The notes: a model not told the origin generated them from the sequence alone. Shown: positions 9,753 to 18,367, counted from the stretch's first letter. The stretch is DNA of 62,343 nucleotides from Verrucomicrobiota bacterium (GCA_018239845.1 JAFEGO010000103.1:1-62343), one strand, 5' to 3'. A program made the numbers and translations.

Positions 9753-10370
9753 TCAGGACCAGTTGAAGTTGAAACTGATGCTGATGCGCTCGGCGTCGAT
9801 GCGGTTGGCGGGGACCTCGTGGCGGAGCCAGCTTTCGAAGAGGAGGACGTTGCCGGCCTCGGCGGGGTAGGTGATGTGCGTGCGGTGCTCGGGCCTGGCG
9901 GTCGGCAGCTTGGGCGGGGCGGCCATGAACTTGCTGAGGCGCGGGTCCTCGAACTTCAGGCCGGGGCAGCCCGCGGGCGTCACGACGTAGTAGGTGCCGC
10001 TGATGAAAGCCAGGGGGTGCAGGTGCAGCGAGTGCGCGGCGGTGGGCGGCATGATGTTCACCCAGCAGTCGGTCATGGCGATGGTGCGGCCGCGGAGGTC
10101 GAGCTCGAGCGTGCGGGCGTAGGCGCGGACGTGCGCGGTGAGTTTTTTCTCCAGGGCGGTGAAGGTGCTGGAGAAGCGGTGCAGGGTGTTGAGCGAGGCG
10201 TAGCTCGTGTAGCCGCCGGGATAGTTTTTCTCCGACCACTTGCGGCCCGCGGTGTCGAAGTCGCGGAGCTGGCGGCACTCGGCGGCGAGGCCTTCGTTGA
10301 GACGGGAGAGGCCGGTTTTCTGCAGCGGCTCGCAGTAGATCAGCGTGGGAAACCAGGCGCGGGTGGGCAT
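9753..10370 (-). CDS. TIGR02466-type putative 2OG-Fe(II) oxygenase
   Basis: About 205 residues. The start MPTRAWFPTLIY resembles this family, which typically opens with an aromatic 'lFptpv' strand. The cupin-like core includes the NIMPP segment, HSLHLHPLAFISGTYYV (metal-binding His region), a late LLFESWLRHEV His and the closing RISISFNFNW. Members are predicted non-haem Fe(II)/2-oxoglutarate hydroxylases, many without a known substrate. An in-frame start exists 37 codons upstream, but the family N-terminus begins at 10370. It is divergent from the PhyH-like gene starting at 10468, so the two may share a 97-bp control region. Confidence 0.8.
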   Translation of the reverse strand: MPTRAWFPTLIYCEPLQKTGLSRLNEGLAAECRQLRDFDTAGRKWSEKNYPGGYTSYASLNTLHRFSSTFTALEKKLTAHVRAYARTLELDLRGRTIAMTDCWVNIMPPTAAHSLHLHPLAFISGTYYVVTPAGCPGLKFEDPRLSKFMAAPPKLPTARPEHRTHITYPAEAGNVLLFESWLRHEVPANRIDAERISISFNFNWS

Positions 10371-10467
10371 GGGCGCAGGATGGAAGGGGCGAAGGCGCGG
10401 GCAATGGTGAAAGTTCAGGTGCTTTTCCTTTGTATGTGGTGCTGGTTTCCCTACGCGTGGACCTCTC

Positions 10468-11304
10468 ATGAAGACGGTCATCGATGCCCAGGCGATCCGG
10501 TTCTACCGGGAGAACGGCTACATCATTTTGCGCGGTGTGATTCCGGCACCGCTGCTTGAGCGCCTGCGCGCGATGGCCGAGCAGGCCCGCGAGATCACCC
10601 ACCGCATCAACGGCCCGCAGGCCCAGCGCCTGCAGCCGCTCGGCGACCACGTGGACATGACCGCGCTGAAGGAATTCACCGCGCTGCCGGAGCTGAACGC
10701 GGCGTTTCGCGCGCTGCTGAGCGAACGGCACTACATCTCGCCGGCGGAGACGATGGCCGTGTTTTTCCAGCCCACGAAAAATACCTGGGCGACCGAGTGG
10801 CACCGCGACCTGCGCGACCACATGGACGCCGACACGCTGACGGAGGTCCTTGAAGGCAAGAAGTGGGAGCAGTTCGCGACGGACTTGGCGAACTTCAACC
10901 AGTTCAACTGTGCGCTCTATGAGGATACATCCACGTGGTATGTGCCGGACAGCGCTTTCCGCATGACGGATACGCCGGGCGAACTCGCCGTGGCCCGCGG
11001 GCTGGACCGTGCGGCGGTCGAGAACAAGGCCGGCACGCGCAGCGAGGCGGAGCAGGAACTGCTACTGCAGGACTACTGCGCCAACATGCCCGGTGCGGTG
11101 CAGGCGCACCTCAACGCCGGCGACCTCCTGTTTTACCGAAACACGGGCTGGCACATCGGCAGCTACGTGCCGTACCGCCGCCGGGCGACGCTGCACGGGC
11201 AGGTGGACACACCGGAGTACTGGGCGTGGAAGGAAGCCTTCCCGAAGAACTACGAGCGCATCATGGCCCGCAAGAAGGCGGGGAAGGCCGCGGCTGCGGC
11301 CTGA
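10468..11304 (+). CDS. Phytanoyl-CoA dioxygenase (PhyH) family protein
   Basis: 278 residues. The N-terminal YRENGYIILRGVIP is the usual PhyH opening. The iron-binding HxD appears as EWHRD near residue 112. A late segment GDLLFYRNTGWHIGSY, followed by an Arg-rich strand, supplies the distal His and 2-oxoglutarate-binding Arg candidates. PhyH proteins hydroxylate diverse small molecules using Fe(II), O2 and 2-oxoglutarate; the substrate cannot be told here. The protein is cytoplasmic by appearance, with a Lys/Ala-rich C-terminal tail. It is divergent from the TIGR02466 gene and followed by a convergent SMR transporter gene. Confidence 0.82.
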   Translation: MKTVIDAQAIRFYRENGYIILRGVIPAPLLERLRAMAEQAREITHRINGPQAQRLQPLGDHVDMTALKEFTALPELNAAFRALLSERHYISPAETMAVFFQPTKNTWATEWHRDLRDHMDADTLTEVLEGKKWEQFATDLANFNQFNCALYEDTSTWYVPDSAFRMTDTPGELAVARGLDRAAVENKAGTRSEAEQELLLQDYCANMPGAVQAHLNAGDLLFYRNTGWHIGSYVPYRRRATLHGQVDTPEYWAWKEAFPKNYERIMARKKAGKAAAAA

Positions 11305-11322
11305 TGACGGATCGGACGATCC

Positions 11323-11640
11323 TTACTTCGCCAGGAACTTCAGGCCGGCGACGCCGGTGATGATCAGGGCGATACAGGCGAGGCGGGCGGGCGAGGCGCT
11401 CTCGCTGAAGAGGATGATGCCGGCGATGGCGGTGCCGACGGCGCCGATGCCCGTCCACACGGCGTAGGCGGTGCCGATGGGCAGGCCGCGGGCGGCGAGG
11501 GCGAGGAGAAACATGCTCGCGGCCATGGTGACGATCACTCCGACGGAGGGCCAGAGCCGGGTAAAGCCCGCGGTGGATTTGAGACCGGCGGCCCAGACGA
11601 TTTCAAGGACCGCGGCGATGATGAGATACGTCCAGTGCAT
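11323..11640 (-). CDS. sugE: Small multidrug-resistance family exporter, Gdx/SugE type
   Basis: 105 residues with four predicted transmembrane helices. It has the SMR Glu in the first helix ([11 protein letters not shown]) and the [17 protein letters not shown] motif in helix 3, both typical of the Gdx (SugE) branch, which exports guanidinium in exchange for protons. SMR transporters work as dual-topology dimers in the inner membrane. I see no guanidine riboswitch in the leader, only a perfect palindrome at 11684-11724 between this gene and the upstream methyltransferase. The Gdx versus Qac assignment rests on motif resemblance. Confidence 0.88.
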   Translation of the reverse strand: MHWTYLIIAAVLEIVWAAGLKSTAGFTRLWPSVGVIVTMAASMFLLALAARGLPIGTAYAVWTGIGAVGTAIAGIILFSESASPARLACIALIITGVAGLKFLAK

Positions 11641-11683
11641 GGGCCGAGGGTGGAGCGCTGCGCGCGCAAAGGCAGCAGTAATC

Positions 11684-11724
11684 AGCCGCCGCCAATGTCC
11701 GTATTACGGACATTGGCGGCGGCT
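11684..11724. repeat. Perfect 20-bp-arm palindrome between tam and sugE
   Basis: Arms 11684-11703 and 11705-11724 are exact reverse complements around a single central base. The element begins six bases past the Tam stop on the minus strand and ends 44 bases before the sugE start. In RNA it would make a very stable hairpin. There is no good T-tract on either strand, so it is not a classic intrinsic terminator. It could be an attenuator-like hairpin, an mRNA-end stabiliser or a dispersed palindrome. Confidence 0.8.
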
Positions 11725-11729
11725 GGGAT

Positions 11730-12509
11730 TTATTTCGCGTAGGCGATGACGAAGAGGCGGTGGAAGGGGAAGAGGACGCGGCCATCGGGCTGCGGCGGGA
11801 AATACGGCACGAGCAGCGCGCGGTAGTCGGCGAGGAATTGGTTTCGCGTGGCGTCGTCGGGGAGGGCTTCGAGCCAGGGACGCAGGCCGGTGCCGCGGTA
11901 CCACTCGATGATGCCGTCCACGCCATCGAGGATGTGGAAGTAGTCGGTCGTCCACAGGTCGAGGTGCGCGGCGAGGGGCGCGAGGGTGTCGTAGTAGAAG
12001 GCGGGCGCGTGCGTGTGCCACTCGCGGGGAGCGGTGGGGAAATGCGTACGCCACGCGGGCGTGGCGGCGAGTTCGCGCATGAGGCGGTGGGGCGGGGCGT
12101 CGAAATTGGCGGGGACCTGGAAAGCGAGGGCGCCACCGGGCGTTACGCAGCGGAAGAGGCGCGGGAGGAGCGTCGCGTGGTCGGGCACCCATTGGTAGGC
12201 GGCGTTCGAGAAAATGACGTCGTAGGCGGCGGTCGTGGGGTCGGGCCAGGTGGCGATGTCGCCGGTGAGCCAGCTGAAATGCGGATGATCTTTTTCCGCG
12301 GCGGCGATCATCGCGGGCGAGCTGTCGAGGCCGGTGATGCCGGCGGCGGGCCAACGCCGGGCGAGGACCGCCGTGCTGTTGCCGGGGCCGCAGCCGAGGT
12401 CGATGACGCGGGCGGGCGCAGGGAGCGCGATGCGCGCGGCGAGGTCGGTGGCGGGCTGCGTGCGCTCGTTGGCGAATTTCAGGTACTGGTCGGAGTTCCA
12501 GGAGGGCAT
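11730..12509 (-). CDS. tam: Trans-aconitate 2-methyltransferase-like SAM methyltransferase
   Basis: 259 residues, the usual Tam length. The opening WNSDQYLKFANERTQPATDL is characteristic. The SAM-binding motif I follows as VIDLGCGPGNST, and later YDVIFSNAAYQWVPDH and GGALAFQVPANFD match Tam proteins closely. Tam methylates trans-aconitate, a spontaneous product of cis-aconitate that inhibits aconitase, and so detoxifies it. The protein should be cytoplasmic. It ends directly before the 11684-11724 palindrome. The start has no Shine-Dalgarno sequence. Confidence 0.87.
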   Translation of the reverse strand: MPSWNSDQYLKFANERTQPATDLAARIALPAPARVIDLGCGPGNSTAVLARRWPAAGITGLDSSPAMIAAAEKDHPHFSWLTGDIATWPDPTTAAYDVIFSNAAYQWVPDHATLLPRLFRCVTPGGALAFQVPANFDAPPHRLMRELAATPAWRTHFPTAPREWHTHAPAFYYDTLAPLAAHLDLWTTDYFHILDGVDGIIEWYRGTGLRPWLEALPDDATRNQFLADYRALLVPYFPPQPDGRVLFPFHRLFVIAYAK

Positions 12510-12630
12510 GGCTGGAAACGTCGGACGTTTTTCGCGACGGCGCCAGCGGGGAGACGGGTTTTGGCGCGACCAGAAGGTGCGGAAATAAATTCCGGCGTGG
12601 CGCTATAAGTTTGAGTGAGGCGTAGCGCCA

Positions 12631-12658
12631 AAACGGAAAACGCGCCGAGGGCGGCGCG
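12631..12658 (-). terminator. Probable intrinsic terminator after the lipoprotein gene
   Basis: Read on the minus strand, a CGCGCC/GGCGCG stem with a six-base loop (12658-12641) is followed by TTTTCCGTTT. It lies about 45 bases past the stop codon of the lipoprotein gene ending at 12704. Confidence 0.6.
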
Positions 12659-12674
12659 TGTTCATGATAAAAGG

Positions 12675-12697
12675 GCAGGCGAGGACGCCTGCGCTAC
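12675..12697. repeat. Short palindromic unit shared with 56336-56391
   Basis: GCAGGCG, a four-base spacer, CGCCTGC, then GCTAC. The same unit, with a three-base spacer, forms both arms of the large inverted repeat at 56336-56391. It is 7 bp from the lipoprotein stop codon. The rest of the gap 12510-12703 holds a TGGCGCTA/TAGCGCCA inverted pair (12598-12630) and the terminator, with no gene. Confidence 0.6.
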
Positions 12698-12703
12698 GAG
12701 CGA

Positions 12704-13222
12704 TCACTTCTCCTTCGAGGGGAGTGGCTCGCTGAGGCTGTCGGGGACGTTGGGGTCGCGGACCTTGTTGATCGTGACCTTGGAGTTGACCGGACGGTTT
12801 TTGAAGATGGGCGGGAGGATTTCGTGGACGACGAGCTCGGGCCGCTTGTTGATGATCGCGGGGCGGTAGTAGCTGACCTCGGCGAGCGGCTTGTCAGTGT
12901 AGGCGTCACGGACGCGGATGCCCATCTCGATCAGGTAGGCCTTGAAGTCCCACTCCCAGCGGTCGGTGTAGGTGATGATCGCATCGACCTTGTCTGGCTT
13001 CATGGTGAGCGGGCCGTTGGTGGCCTTGATGCCCAAGGCGGTAAGCTCGTCGGTGATGATCTGGTCGATGTGGTGATCGTCGGCCAGGCGGCGCTCGACG
13101 AAGACCGTCTTGATGCGGCTGAGGTCGACGGAGGGATCCTGATGGGTGTCGATCGACGAGCAGCCGCAGAGCAGCAAAAAGGGCAGCGCCAGAAGCAGGG
13201 CGGAAAATTTCATCCAGCTCAT
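12704..13222 (-). CDS. Small lipoprotein of unknown function
   Basis: 172 residues. A hydrophobic N-terminus ending LLLCGC gives a type II signal with the acylated Cys at about residue 21, so it should be membrane-anchored in the periplasm. The mature part contains FVERRLADDHHIDQIITDELTALG and later AIITYTDRWEWDF. This pattern resembles DUF4136-like lipoproteins, where an oxidoreductase-like alpha/beta fold follows the lipobox, but I am not sure of the family. An alternative ATG is three codons downstream. It is followed by an intrinsic terminator and transcribed divergently from the Tat aminotransferase. Confidence 0.75.
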   Translation of the reverse strand: MSWMKFSALLLALPFLLLCGCSSIDTHQDPSVDLSRIKTVFVERRLADDHHIDQIITDELTALGIKATNGPLTMKPDKVDAIITYTDRWEWDFKAYLIEMGIRVRDAYTDKPLAEVSYYRPAIINKRPELVVHEILPPIFKNRPVNSKVTINKVRDPNVPDSLSEPLPSKEK

Positions 13223-13340
13223 GACGGCAGAAGCAGGGAAAAGTTATAAGCTTTTTATTTGGCGGCGCTTTTCGGGGCAGATGCCAGCGGTTGGCGGAGC
13301 ATTGACGGCGGCCGCGGGCGGGCGCACAGAGTGGGTTACC

Positions 13341-14480
13341 ATGAAAACTACCCCCGTGCTGAATCGGCGCCAATGGATCGGAACGATGGGAGCGGCGCTG
13401 GCCGGGGTGGCGCTGGCCCCGGGGAGTGTCCTGCGGGGCGCGACGGCGGTGGCGGCGCCGAAGGGTCCGGAGCGGGCGGGGGCGGCGGAGCCGGTGCAAC
13501 TGCTGTACAACGAAAACACCATGGGCCCGTCGCCGCGGGCGCTCGAAGCGATGAGCCGTGAGGTGGCGCGGGTGCATCGCTACCCCTTCGACAAGACGCC
13601 GGAGCTGATCGCGCAGATCGCCCGCAAGGAAGGCGTGTCGCCGGATCACATCGTGCTGGGCGCGGGCTCGGGGGAAGTGTTGGAAGCCTTCGGGGTCTGC
13701 CTTGGGCGGTCCGGCGGTGAAGTGATCCGGGCCGTGCCCGGCTACACACAGATGACCGGCGCGTTTGACCGGGTGGGCGGGCGCACGGTCGAGGTGCCGC
13801 TGAACGACCGGCTGGAGCACGACCTCGACGCGATGGCGGCGAAGATCGGACCGGAGACGAAAGCAATCTACGTGTGCAACCCCAACAATCCCACGGGCAC
13901 GATCGTGGCGCCGGCCCGGCTCCGCGCGTTTGCGGTGGAGGCGGCGAAGCACGCGACGGTGTTCATCGACGAAGCTTACCTGGAATGCTCGGATGACTTC
14001 TCAGCGAACACGATGGTAGGTCTCGTGCGCGAGGGGCACAACGTGGTGGTGACGCGTACGTTTTCCAAGATCTACGGGCTGGCCGGCCAGCGCATCGGCT
14101 ACGGTATCATGCCGCCGGAGCTAGCCAAAAGTATCCGTAAGTTTACCACAGGAAGTCCGAACCTGCTCGGCGTGGTGGCGGCGCAGGCGAGCCTGGACGA
14201 CACGGGCTACGTCGAGCCGATGCGGCGGAGGATCAAGGCGGAGCGCGACGCGCTGTGCGCGCTGCTCAAGGAGCATGGCCGACGCTATGCGGAACCGCAG
14301 GCGAACTTTGTCTTCTGCCACACGGGGATGCCGATCGAGGTCTTCCAGGAGCGCATGCTGCGGGAAGGCGTGGCGGTGGCGCGGGCTTTTGCGCCGATGC
14401 TGGACTGGTGCCGGATCAACGTCGCCACCCCGGAGGAAATGGCGGTGACTCACGCGGCGCTGCGGAAGGTGCTGGGGTGA
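13341..14480 (+). CDS. HisC-like PLP aminotransferase with a Tat signal
   Basis: 379 residues. The N-terminus MKTTPVLNRRQWIGTMG plus a hydrophobic stretch ending AVAAP reads as a twin-arginine export signal. The rest is a fold-type I aminotransferase of the histidinol-phosphate aminotransferase group: YNENTMGPSP substrate loop, YVCNPNNPTG, FIDEAYLE, and the PLP lysine in TRTFSKIYGLAGQRIGYG. Cytoplasmic HisC has no such leader, so this is probably an exported paralogue acting on an unknown amine or amino acid. I chose the ATG at 13341 because it begins the Tat signal; an in-frame start at 13146 overlaps the lipoprotein gene. A palindromic repeat follows. Confidence 0.83.
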   Translation: MKTTPVLNRRQWIGTMGAALAGVALAPGSVLRGATAVAAPKGPERAGAAEPVQLLYNENTMGPSPRALEAMSREVARVHRYPFDKTPELIAQIARKEGVSPDHIVLGAGSGEVLEAFGVCLGRSGGEVIRAVPGYTQMTGAFDRVGGRTVEVPLNDRLEHDLDAMAAKIGPETKAIYVCNPNNPTGTIVAPARLRAFAVEAAKHATVFIDEAYLECSDDFSANTMVGLVREGHNVVVTRTFSKIYGLAGQRIGYGIMPPELAKSIRKFTTGSPNLLGVVAAQASLDDTGYVEPMRRRIKAERDALCALLKEHGRRYAEPQANFVFCHTGMPIEVFQERMLREGVAVARAFAPMLDWCRINVATPEEMAVTHAALRKVLG

Positions 14481-14496
14481 GGAATTGATCAAAACC

Positions 14497-14574
14497 TTGT
14501 CATCGCGAGGTGCGCGAAGCGCGCCGTGGCGATCCAGCTGGATTGCTTCGTCGCTACGCTCCTCGCAATGACAA
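14497..14574. repeat. REP/MITE-like palindromic repeat (CHCEERSDEAI type)
   Basis: 78 bp between the convergent aminotransferase and xylA genes. Ends at 14497-14510 and 14561-14574 are inverted repeats with one mismatch (TTGTCATCGCGAGG versus TTGTCATTGCGAGG). In one frame the minus strand reads CHCEERSDEAIQ, the well-known spurious translation of a palindromic repeat scattered through many unrelated bacterial genomes. Confidence 0.85.
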
Positions 14575-14586
14575 CCCGGGTTTAGC

Positions 14587-15915
14587 TCAGCCGTGCAGGT
14601 AGGCGTTGAGGACGTTCTCGAGGAACTCCTGTTTGCCGGAGCGCGGGGTGGGCTCGCCGAGTTTGGTGAGGACGAGCTTTTCCAGGGACTTGAAGTTCGC
14701 CTTGCCGGTCTCGATGTCGCGGCCGAAACCGCTGTCGTACGAGGCATAGCGGTCGGCGACGAAGGCGGCGAACTTGCCGTCGGCGAGGATGCGGCGGGCG
14801 ACCTTGAAGGCGAGGGCGTACGCATCCATGCCGCCGATATGCGCGTGGAAGAGGTCCTCGGGATCAATGCTGGGACGGCGGAGCTTGGCGTCGAAGTTGA
14901 AGCCGCCCGTGCCGAGGCCGCCGGCGCGGAGGATGCTCGTCATGGCGAGGGTGAGCTCTTTGACGTTGGTGTTGAACTGGTCGGTGTCCCAGCCGAGGAG
15001 TTCGTCGCCGGCGTTGGCGTCGATCGAGCCGAGCATGCCCTGCGAGGCGGCGACCTCGATCTCGTGCTGGAAGGTGTGGCCGGCGAGGGTGGCGTGGTTG
15101 GTCTCGATGTTGAACTTGAAGTGCTTCTCCAGGCCGTACGTACGGAGAAAAGCGATACCGGTGGCGACATCGAAGTCGTACTGGTGCTTGGTGGGCTCCT
15201 TCGGCTTGGGCTCGATGAGGAACTGGCCCTTGAAGCCGATCTCCTTCGCGTAATCGACGGCGAGGTGGAGGAAACGCGCGAGGTGGTCCTGCTCCCGCTT
15301 GAGGTTGGTGTTGAGAAGCGTCTCGTAGCCCTCGCGGCCGCCCCAGAAGACGTAGTTCTCACCGCCGAGCTCCTGCGTGACCTCGAGGGCCTTCTTCACC
15401 TGCGCGGCGGCGTAGGCGAAGACATGGGCGTCGGGGTTGGTGGCGGCGCCGCACATGTAGCGGCGGTTGGAGAAGAGGTTGGCCGTGCCCCAGAGGAGCT
15501 TTACGCCGGTGGCCTTCTGGAGCTGCTTGGCGTGGGCGACGACGGCGTCGAGGTGCTTATTGGACTCGGCGAGGGTCTTGCCCTCGGGTGCGATGTCGCG
15601 GTCGTGGAAGCAGTAGAAGGGCGCGCGGATCTTCTGGAAGAACTCGAACGCGGCATCCATGCGGACCTTCGCGATAGAGACGGCATCCTTGCCGGCCTCC
15701 CACGGGCGCTGGATCGTGCCGGGGCCGAAAGGATCGGCACCGGTGCCGCGGAAGGCGTGCCAGTAGGCGATGGAGAAGCGGAGATGGGCGGAGAGCGTCT
15801 TGCCGTCGACGACCTCGTCGGGATTGTAGTGACGGAACGCGAGGGCGTTCGTCGAATTGACGCCTTCGTAGGCGATGACGGGAATGCTCGGGAAGTGGGC
15901 CTTGGCTTTCTTCAT
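14587..15915 (-). CDS. xylA: Xylose isomerase
   Basis: 442 residues, the standard length of the class II (long) xylose isomerase. It converts D-xylose to D-xylulose using two divalent metals in a TIM barrel. Visible signatures include [14 protein letters not shown], the catalytic [20 protein letters not shown], the metal ligands in [32 protein letters not shown], and [19 protein letters not shown]. It should be cytoplasmic. No xylulokinase, regulator or transporter is adjacent, so xylose use must rely on genes elsewhere. The start has no Shine-Dalgarno sequence. Confidence 0.96.
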   Translation of the reverse strand: MKKAKAHFPSIPVIAYEGVNSTNALAFRHYNPDEVVDGKTLSAHLRFSIAYWHAFRGTGADPFGPGTIQRPWEAGKDAVSIAKVRMDAAFEFFQKIRAPFYCFHDRDIAPEGKTLAESNKHLDAVVAHAKQLQKATGVKLLWGTANLFSNRRYMCGAATNPDAHVFAYAAAQVKKALEVTQELGGENYVFWGGREGYETLLNTNLKREQDHLARFLHLAVDYAKEIGFKGQFLIEPKPKEPTKHQYDFDVATGIAFLRTYGLEKHFKFNIETNHATLAGHTFQHEIEVAASQGMLGSIDANAGDELLGWDTDQFNTNVKELTLAMTSILRAGGLGTGGFNFDAKLRRPSIDPEDLFHAHIGGMDAYALAFKVARRILADGKFAAFVADRYASYDSGFGRDIETGKANFKSLEKLVLTKLGEPTPRSGKQEFLENVLNAYLHG

Positions 15916-15993
15916 GGGGTGGGTGGGCAGGAGAGCAGAAAAATGGGCGGAAGAACGAGAACGAAGTGCGGCTTATGGATGAAGGGATTTTAA

Positions 15994-16011
15994 CCGCGAA
16001 TGGACGCGAAT
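15994..16011. repeat. Single arm of the CCGCGAATGGACGCGAAT repeat
   Basis: Differs by one base from the arms of the 9655-9737 element and lies upstream of xylA. It suggests the sequence is a dispersed family in this genome, here degenerate or solo. Confidence 0.5.
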
Positions 16012-16038
16012 CAAGGCACCCCTCGCTGGCGCGTGCGA

Positions 16039-17079
16039 CTACGGGCGAAGGGAGGGCAGTCGGGCGAGGGCGGACTGGAGTTCCTGGGAGGCTTCGACGA
16101 GGCGGCCGCGGTCGTAGTCGGTCAGGCCTTGGAGCGAGGTGGCGCGGAGGGCCTCGAGGGCGCGGGTGGCGTACTCGACGGCGAAGGTGTGCAGGGCCGG
16201 CTCGTCGGTGATCGCGCCGGGGCCTTTCTCCGGGTCGATGGGCTCGAGCAAGAACTCGGCGAGGAAGTGCGGCTGGTGGACGAGGTAGAGCTGCGCGCCG
16301 AAGTGGTGGAACCTAGCCGCGAGGTGGCGGAAGTGGCGGAAGCCGCGGGCCTCCCACTGGCGGACGAGGGCGAGGCCCTGGTCGGCGGCATCGCCCGCCT
16401 CCTGGGCGAAGGTGCGGACGGTCGTGATGTCGCTCTCGGCGGCGACGAGGAGGTGGCCGAGGGCGTCACACTGGACGCGCAGGGATTTCAGGGTGAGGTC
16501 GGCGGCGACGGCGTCGGTCTCGGACTGGGCGACGACGAGCGCGAGGGCGGTGAGCGCGGCGGTGCGGGCGGCGGGGGCATCGGGCGCGGACGGGAAGAGG
16601 AGGGCGTTGGCGAGATTCATCCACGCGCCGGCGAGATTGAGCGTGACGGAGCGGTCGGTGCCGGGCGGGAACTGGCCGAGGATGTCGATCGCGGCACGGT
16701 AGGAGCGCAAGGCCTCGACGTGGGCGGGGGGCTCCTGGGATTGCAGGGCGTGACCGCGGTTGAGCCAGGCGGCGCCGAGGCTGTTGGCGGCGGGAAGATT
16801 CGCGACAGTGGCGATGGGTTGGAGCAGGACAATGGCCTCGTCGTAGGCGGCGACGGCGTCGGCGAGGGCAGCGGGGGTCGCGAGTTTTTGGAGGACGTTG
16901 CCGCGGTTCATCCATGCGACGGCGAGATTGCGGACCGACTCAGGCTCGGAGGCGCGCGCGACCGGCCGGAGCATGGCGAGCGCGCGGTCGAAGCATTGCA
17001 GCGCGGCGGCGAGGGACTCGGGCGTGCCCCGGGCTTCGAGGGCCTGACCCTGGGCGAGATGCTCGGCGGCGGGATTCAT
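16039..17079 (-). CDS. TPR-like helical repeat protein in the iron cluster
   Basis: 346 residues, no signal peptide. The N-terminal two thirds carry degenerate tetratricopeptide-like repeats, seen in three copies of the pattern 'AWMNRGN/AWLNRGHALQ/AWMNLANALL' at about residues 55, 105 and 150, each preceded by an 'A(L)xCYDxAIxxL'-type helix. The C-terminal third (HFRHLAARFHHFGAQLYLVHQPHFLAEFLLEPID) is His- and aromatic-rich and I do not recognise it. It is the last gene of the minus-strand group with the PepSY protein, PKHD hydroxylase and TonB receptor, 52 bases after the PepSY gene. Pseudomonas piuA-piuC also has a repeat protein next to it, so a role in iron acquisition is plausible but inferred. 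Confidence 0.7.
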   Translation of the reverse strand: MNPAAEHLAQGQALEARGTPESLAAALQCFDRALAMLRPVARASEPESVRNLAVAWMNRGNVLQKLATPAALADAVAAYDEAIVLLQPIATVANLPAANSLGAAWLNRGHALQSQEPPAHVEALRSYRAAIDILGQFPPGTDRSVTLNLAGAWMNLANALLFPSAPDAPAARTAALTALALVVAQSETDAVAADLTLKSLRVQCDALGHLLVAAESDITTVRTFAQEAGDAADQGLALVRQWEARGFRHFRHLAARFHHFGAQLYLVHQPHFLAEFLLEPIDPEKGPGAITDEPALHTFAVEYATRALEALRATSLQGLTDYDRGRLVEASQELQSALARLPSLRP

Positions 17080-17131
17080 GGTGGAAGGGGAAGAATCTGC
17101 GGCGGGGACGCCGCAGCCACCAAAAACCGCC

Positions 17132-18367
17132 TTACGCCGCCGATTTCTTTTTGAAGAAGAAGCGACGCCACGCGAGGGCGAAGCCGGTGTAAACGAGGAA
17201 GCAGCCGCCGAGGCAGGCGAGGCCGGCGATGGCCTGACCGACCCAACCGAGGGCCTGCCCGGTGTGGAGAAAACGTGTCCACGTGCGCAGGCGGCGGCCG
17301 GCGGAAAGATCGGAGAAGGTTTCGCGCTTCAGCACCTCGCCGGTGTAGGGATTGAGCGTGAGCGTGGTGGTGGCGGTGCGGGGCCATGCACCGAGTTGTT
17401 TTACCGTGACGCTGACGGGCTGGGGGCCGCGGCGCTGGGCCGGCGGCTGAGCTGATTCGCCGGCGGGCCGCGCGTTGCTGGCGTTGGCGCCGCTGGGCCG
17501 CTGGGCGCGATTGAGGCCGCCCAAGCGGAAGGTGATGAGCTCGGCGTCAGGCGCGGTTTGGCGGACAGCAGCGAGCAAGGCCGCGTAGCCGAGCGGACGC
17601 GTGCCCTCGGGAGGCTTGGGGATATCGACCGAAGGAGCGGCCGGCGCAGCGCCGGGCCCCTGTTGGACGGGCGGCTCCTCGCCGACAAGCTGGTAAACAA
17701 GATTGCTGCCCCAGCGGTAGGAGATCGGCACGGCGGTAAGCGTGAGCACGATCAGGACGGGCGCGCACCAGAGGCCGATGGCGTTGTGCCAGTTGAAGTC
17801 GCGGGCCTTGCCGGAGGACTTCAGGTTGATGACGGCGATGGCCTTGAAACCGCGCCACGACCACGAACGCGGCCACCACAGATAGAGGCCGCTGGCGGCG
17901 AGGAAGAAGAACGCGAGGTTGCACGCGCCGTTGATGGCCTTGCCGATGGGGCGGCTGTCGCCGCTGCGGCCGAGGACGCGGTGCCAGTCCTCCATGAGGT
18001 GGAGGAAATCGTGCACCCAGTTGGACTCGGGCGATTCCTTTACCTCGCCGGTGTAGGGATTGACGTAGAGCGCGCCATCGCGGCCGAGGGAGAAGACGAC
18101 GGCGGCGGCCGGATCGGCGGAGACAATGATGCCGGTGGGCTTCGCCTCCTCGTCGTACTCGCGCACATTTTTCTGCAACACGTCGAGCGAGAGGCGGGGG
18201 GCGTCGGGCTGGGGCGGGGTCACGCGGCGCACGCTGCGCTCGGACCACGACACGAGTTCGCTTTCGAACGCGAGGGTCGTGCCGGTGAAGCACATGATCC
18301 CGATGGAGAGACCGGCGACGAGGCCGGCGACCAGATGGAGCCAGAAAAAGACTTTGCGGAAGGACAT
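17132..18367 (-). CDS. PepSY-associated TM-helix protein (PiuB-like)
   Basis: 411 residues with four predicted membrane helices: near the N-terminus (FWLHLVAGLVAGLSIGIMCF), around 140-165 (FFFLAASGLYLWWP), around 195-220 (WHNAIGLWCAPVLIVLTLTA) and at the C-terminus (IAGLACLGGCFLVYTGFALA). PepSY-like loops contain two YVNPYTGEV/TLNPYTGEV segments. Proteins of this type accompany ferric-siderophore receptors and several act as inner-membrane reductases. The conserved helix His residues (WLHL, WHNAIG) could bind haem. I chose the ATG at 18367, which puts the first helix at the N-terminus. Spacing to the PKHD gene is 29 bases, consistent with one transcript. Confidence 0.86.
   Translation of the reverse strand: MSFRKVFFWLHLVAGLVAGLSIGIMCFTGTTLAFESELVSWSERSVRRVTPPQPDAPRLSLDVLQKNVREYDEEAKPTGIIVSADPAAAVVFSLGRDGALYVNPYTGEVKESPESNWVHDFLHLMEDWHRVLGRSGDSRPIGKAINGACNLAFFFLAASGLYLWWPRSWSWRGFKAIAVINLKSSGKARDFNWHNAIGLWCAPVLIVLTLTAVPISYRWGSNLVYQLVGEEPPVQQGPGAAPAAPSVDIPKPPEGTRPLGYAALLAAVRQTAPDAELITFRLGGLNRAQRPSGANASNARPAGESAQPPAQRRGPQPVSVTVKQLGAWPRTATTTLTLNPYTGEVLKRETFSDLSAGRRLRTWTRFLHTGQALGWVGQAIAGLACLGGCFLVYTGFALAWRRFFFKKKSAA

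Noticed and set aside
11641..11729. A guanidine riboswitch before the Gdx/SugE gene.
   Set aside because: The leader contains only one perfect palindrome. There are no ACGR-loop hairpin pairs (type II) and no type I or III consensus that I can recognise.
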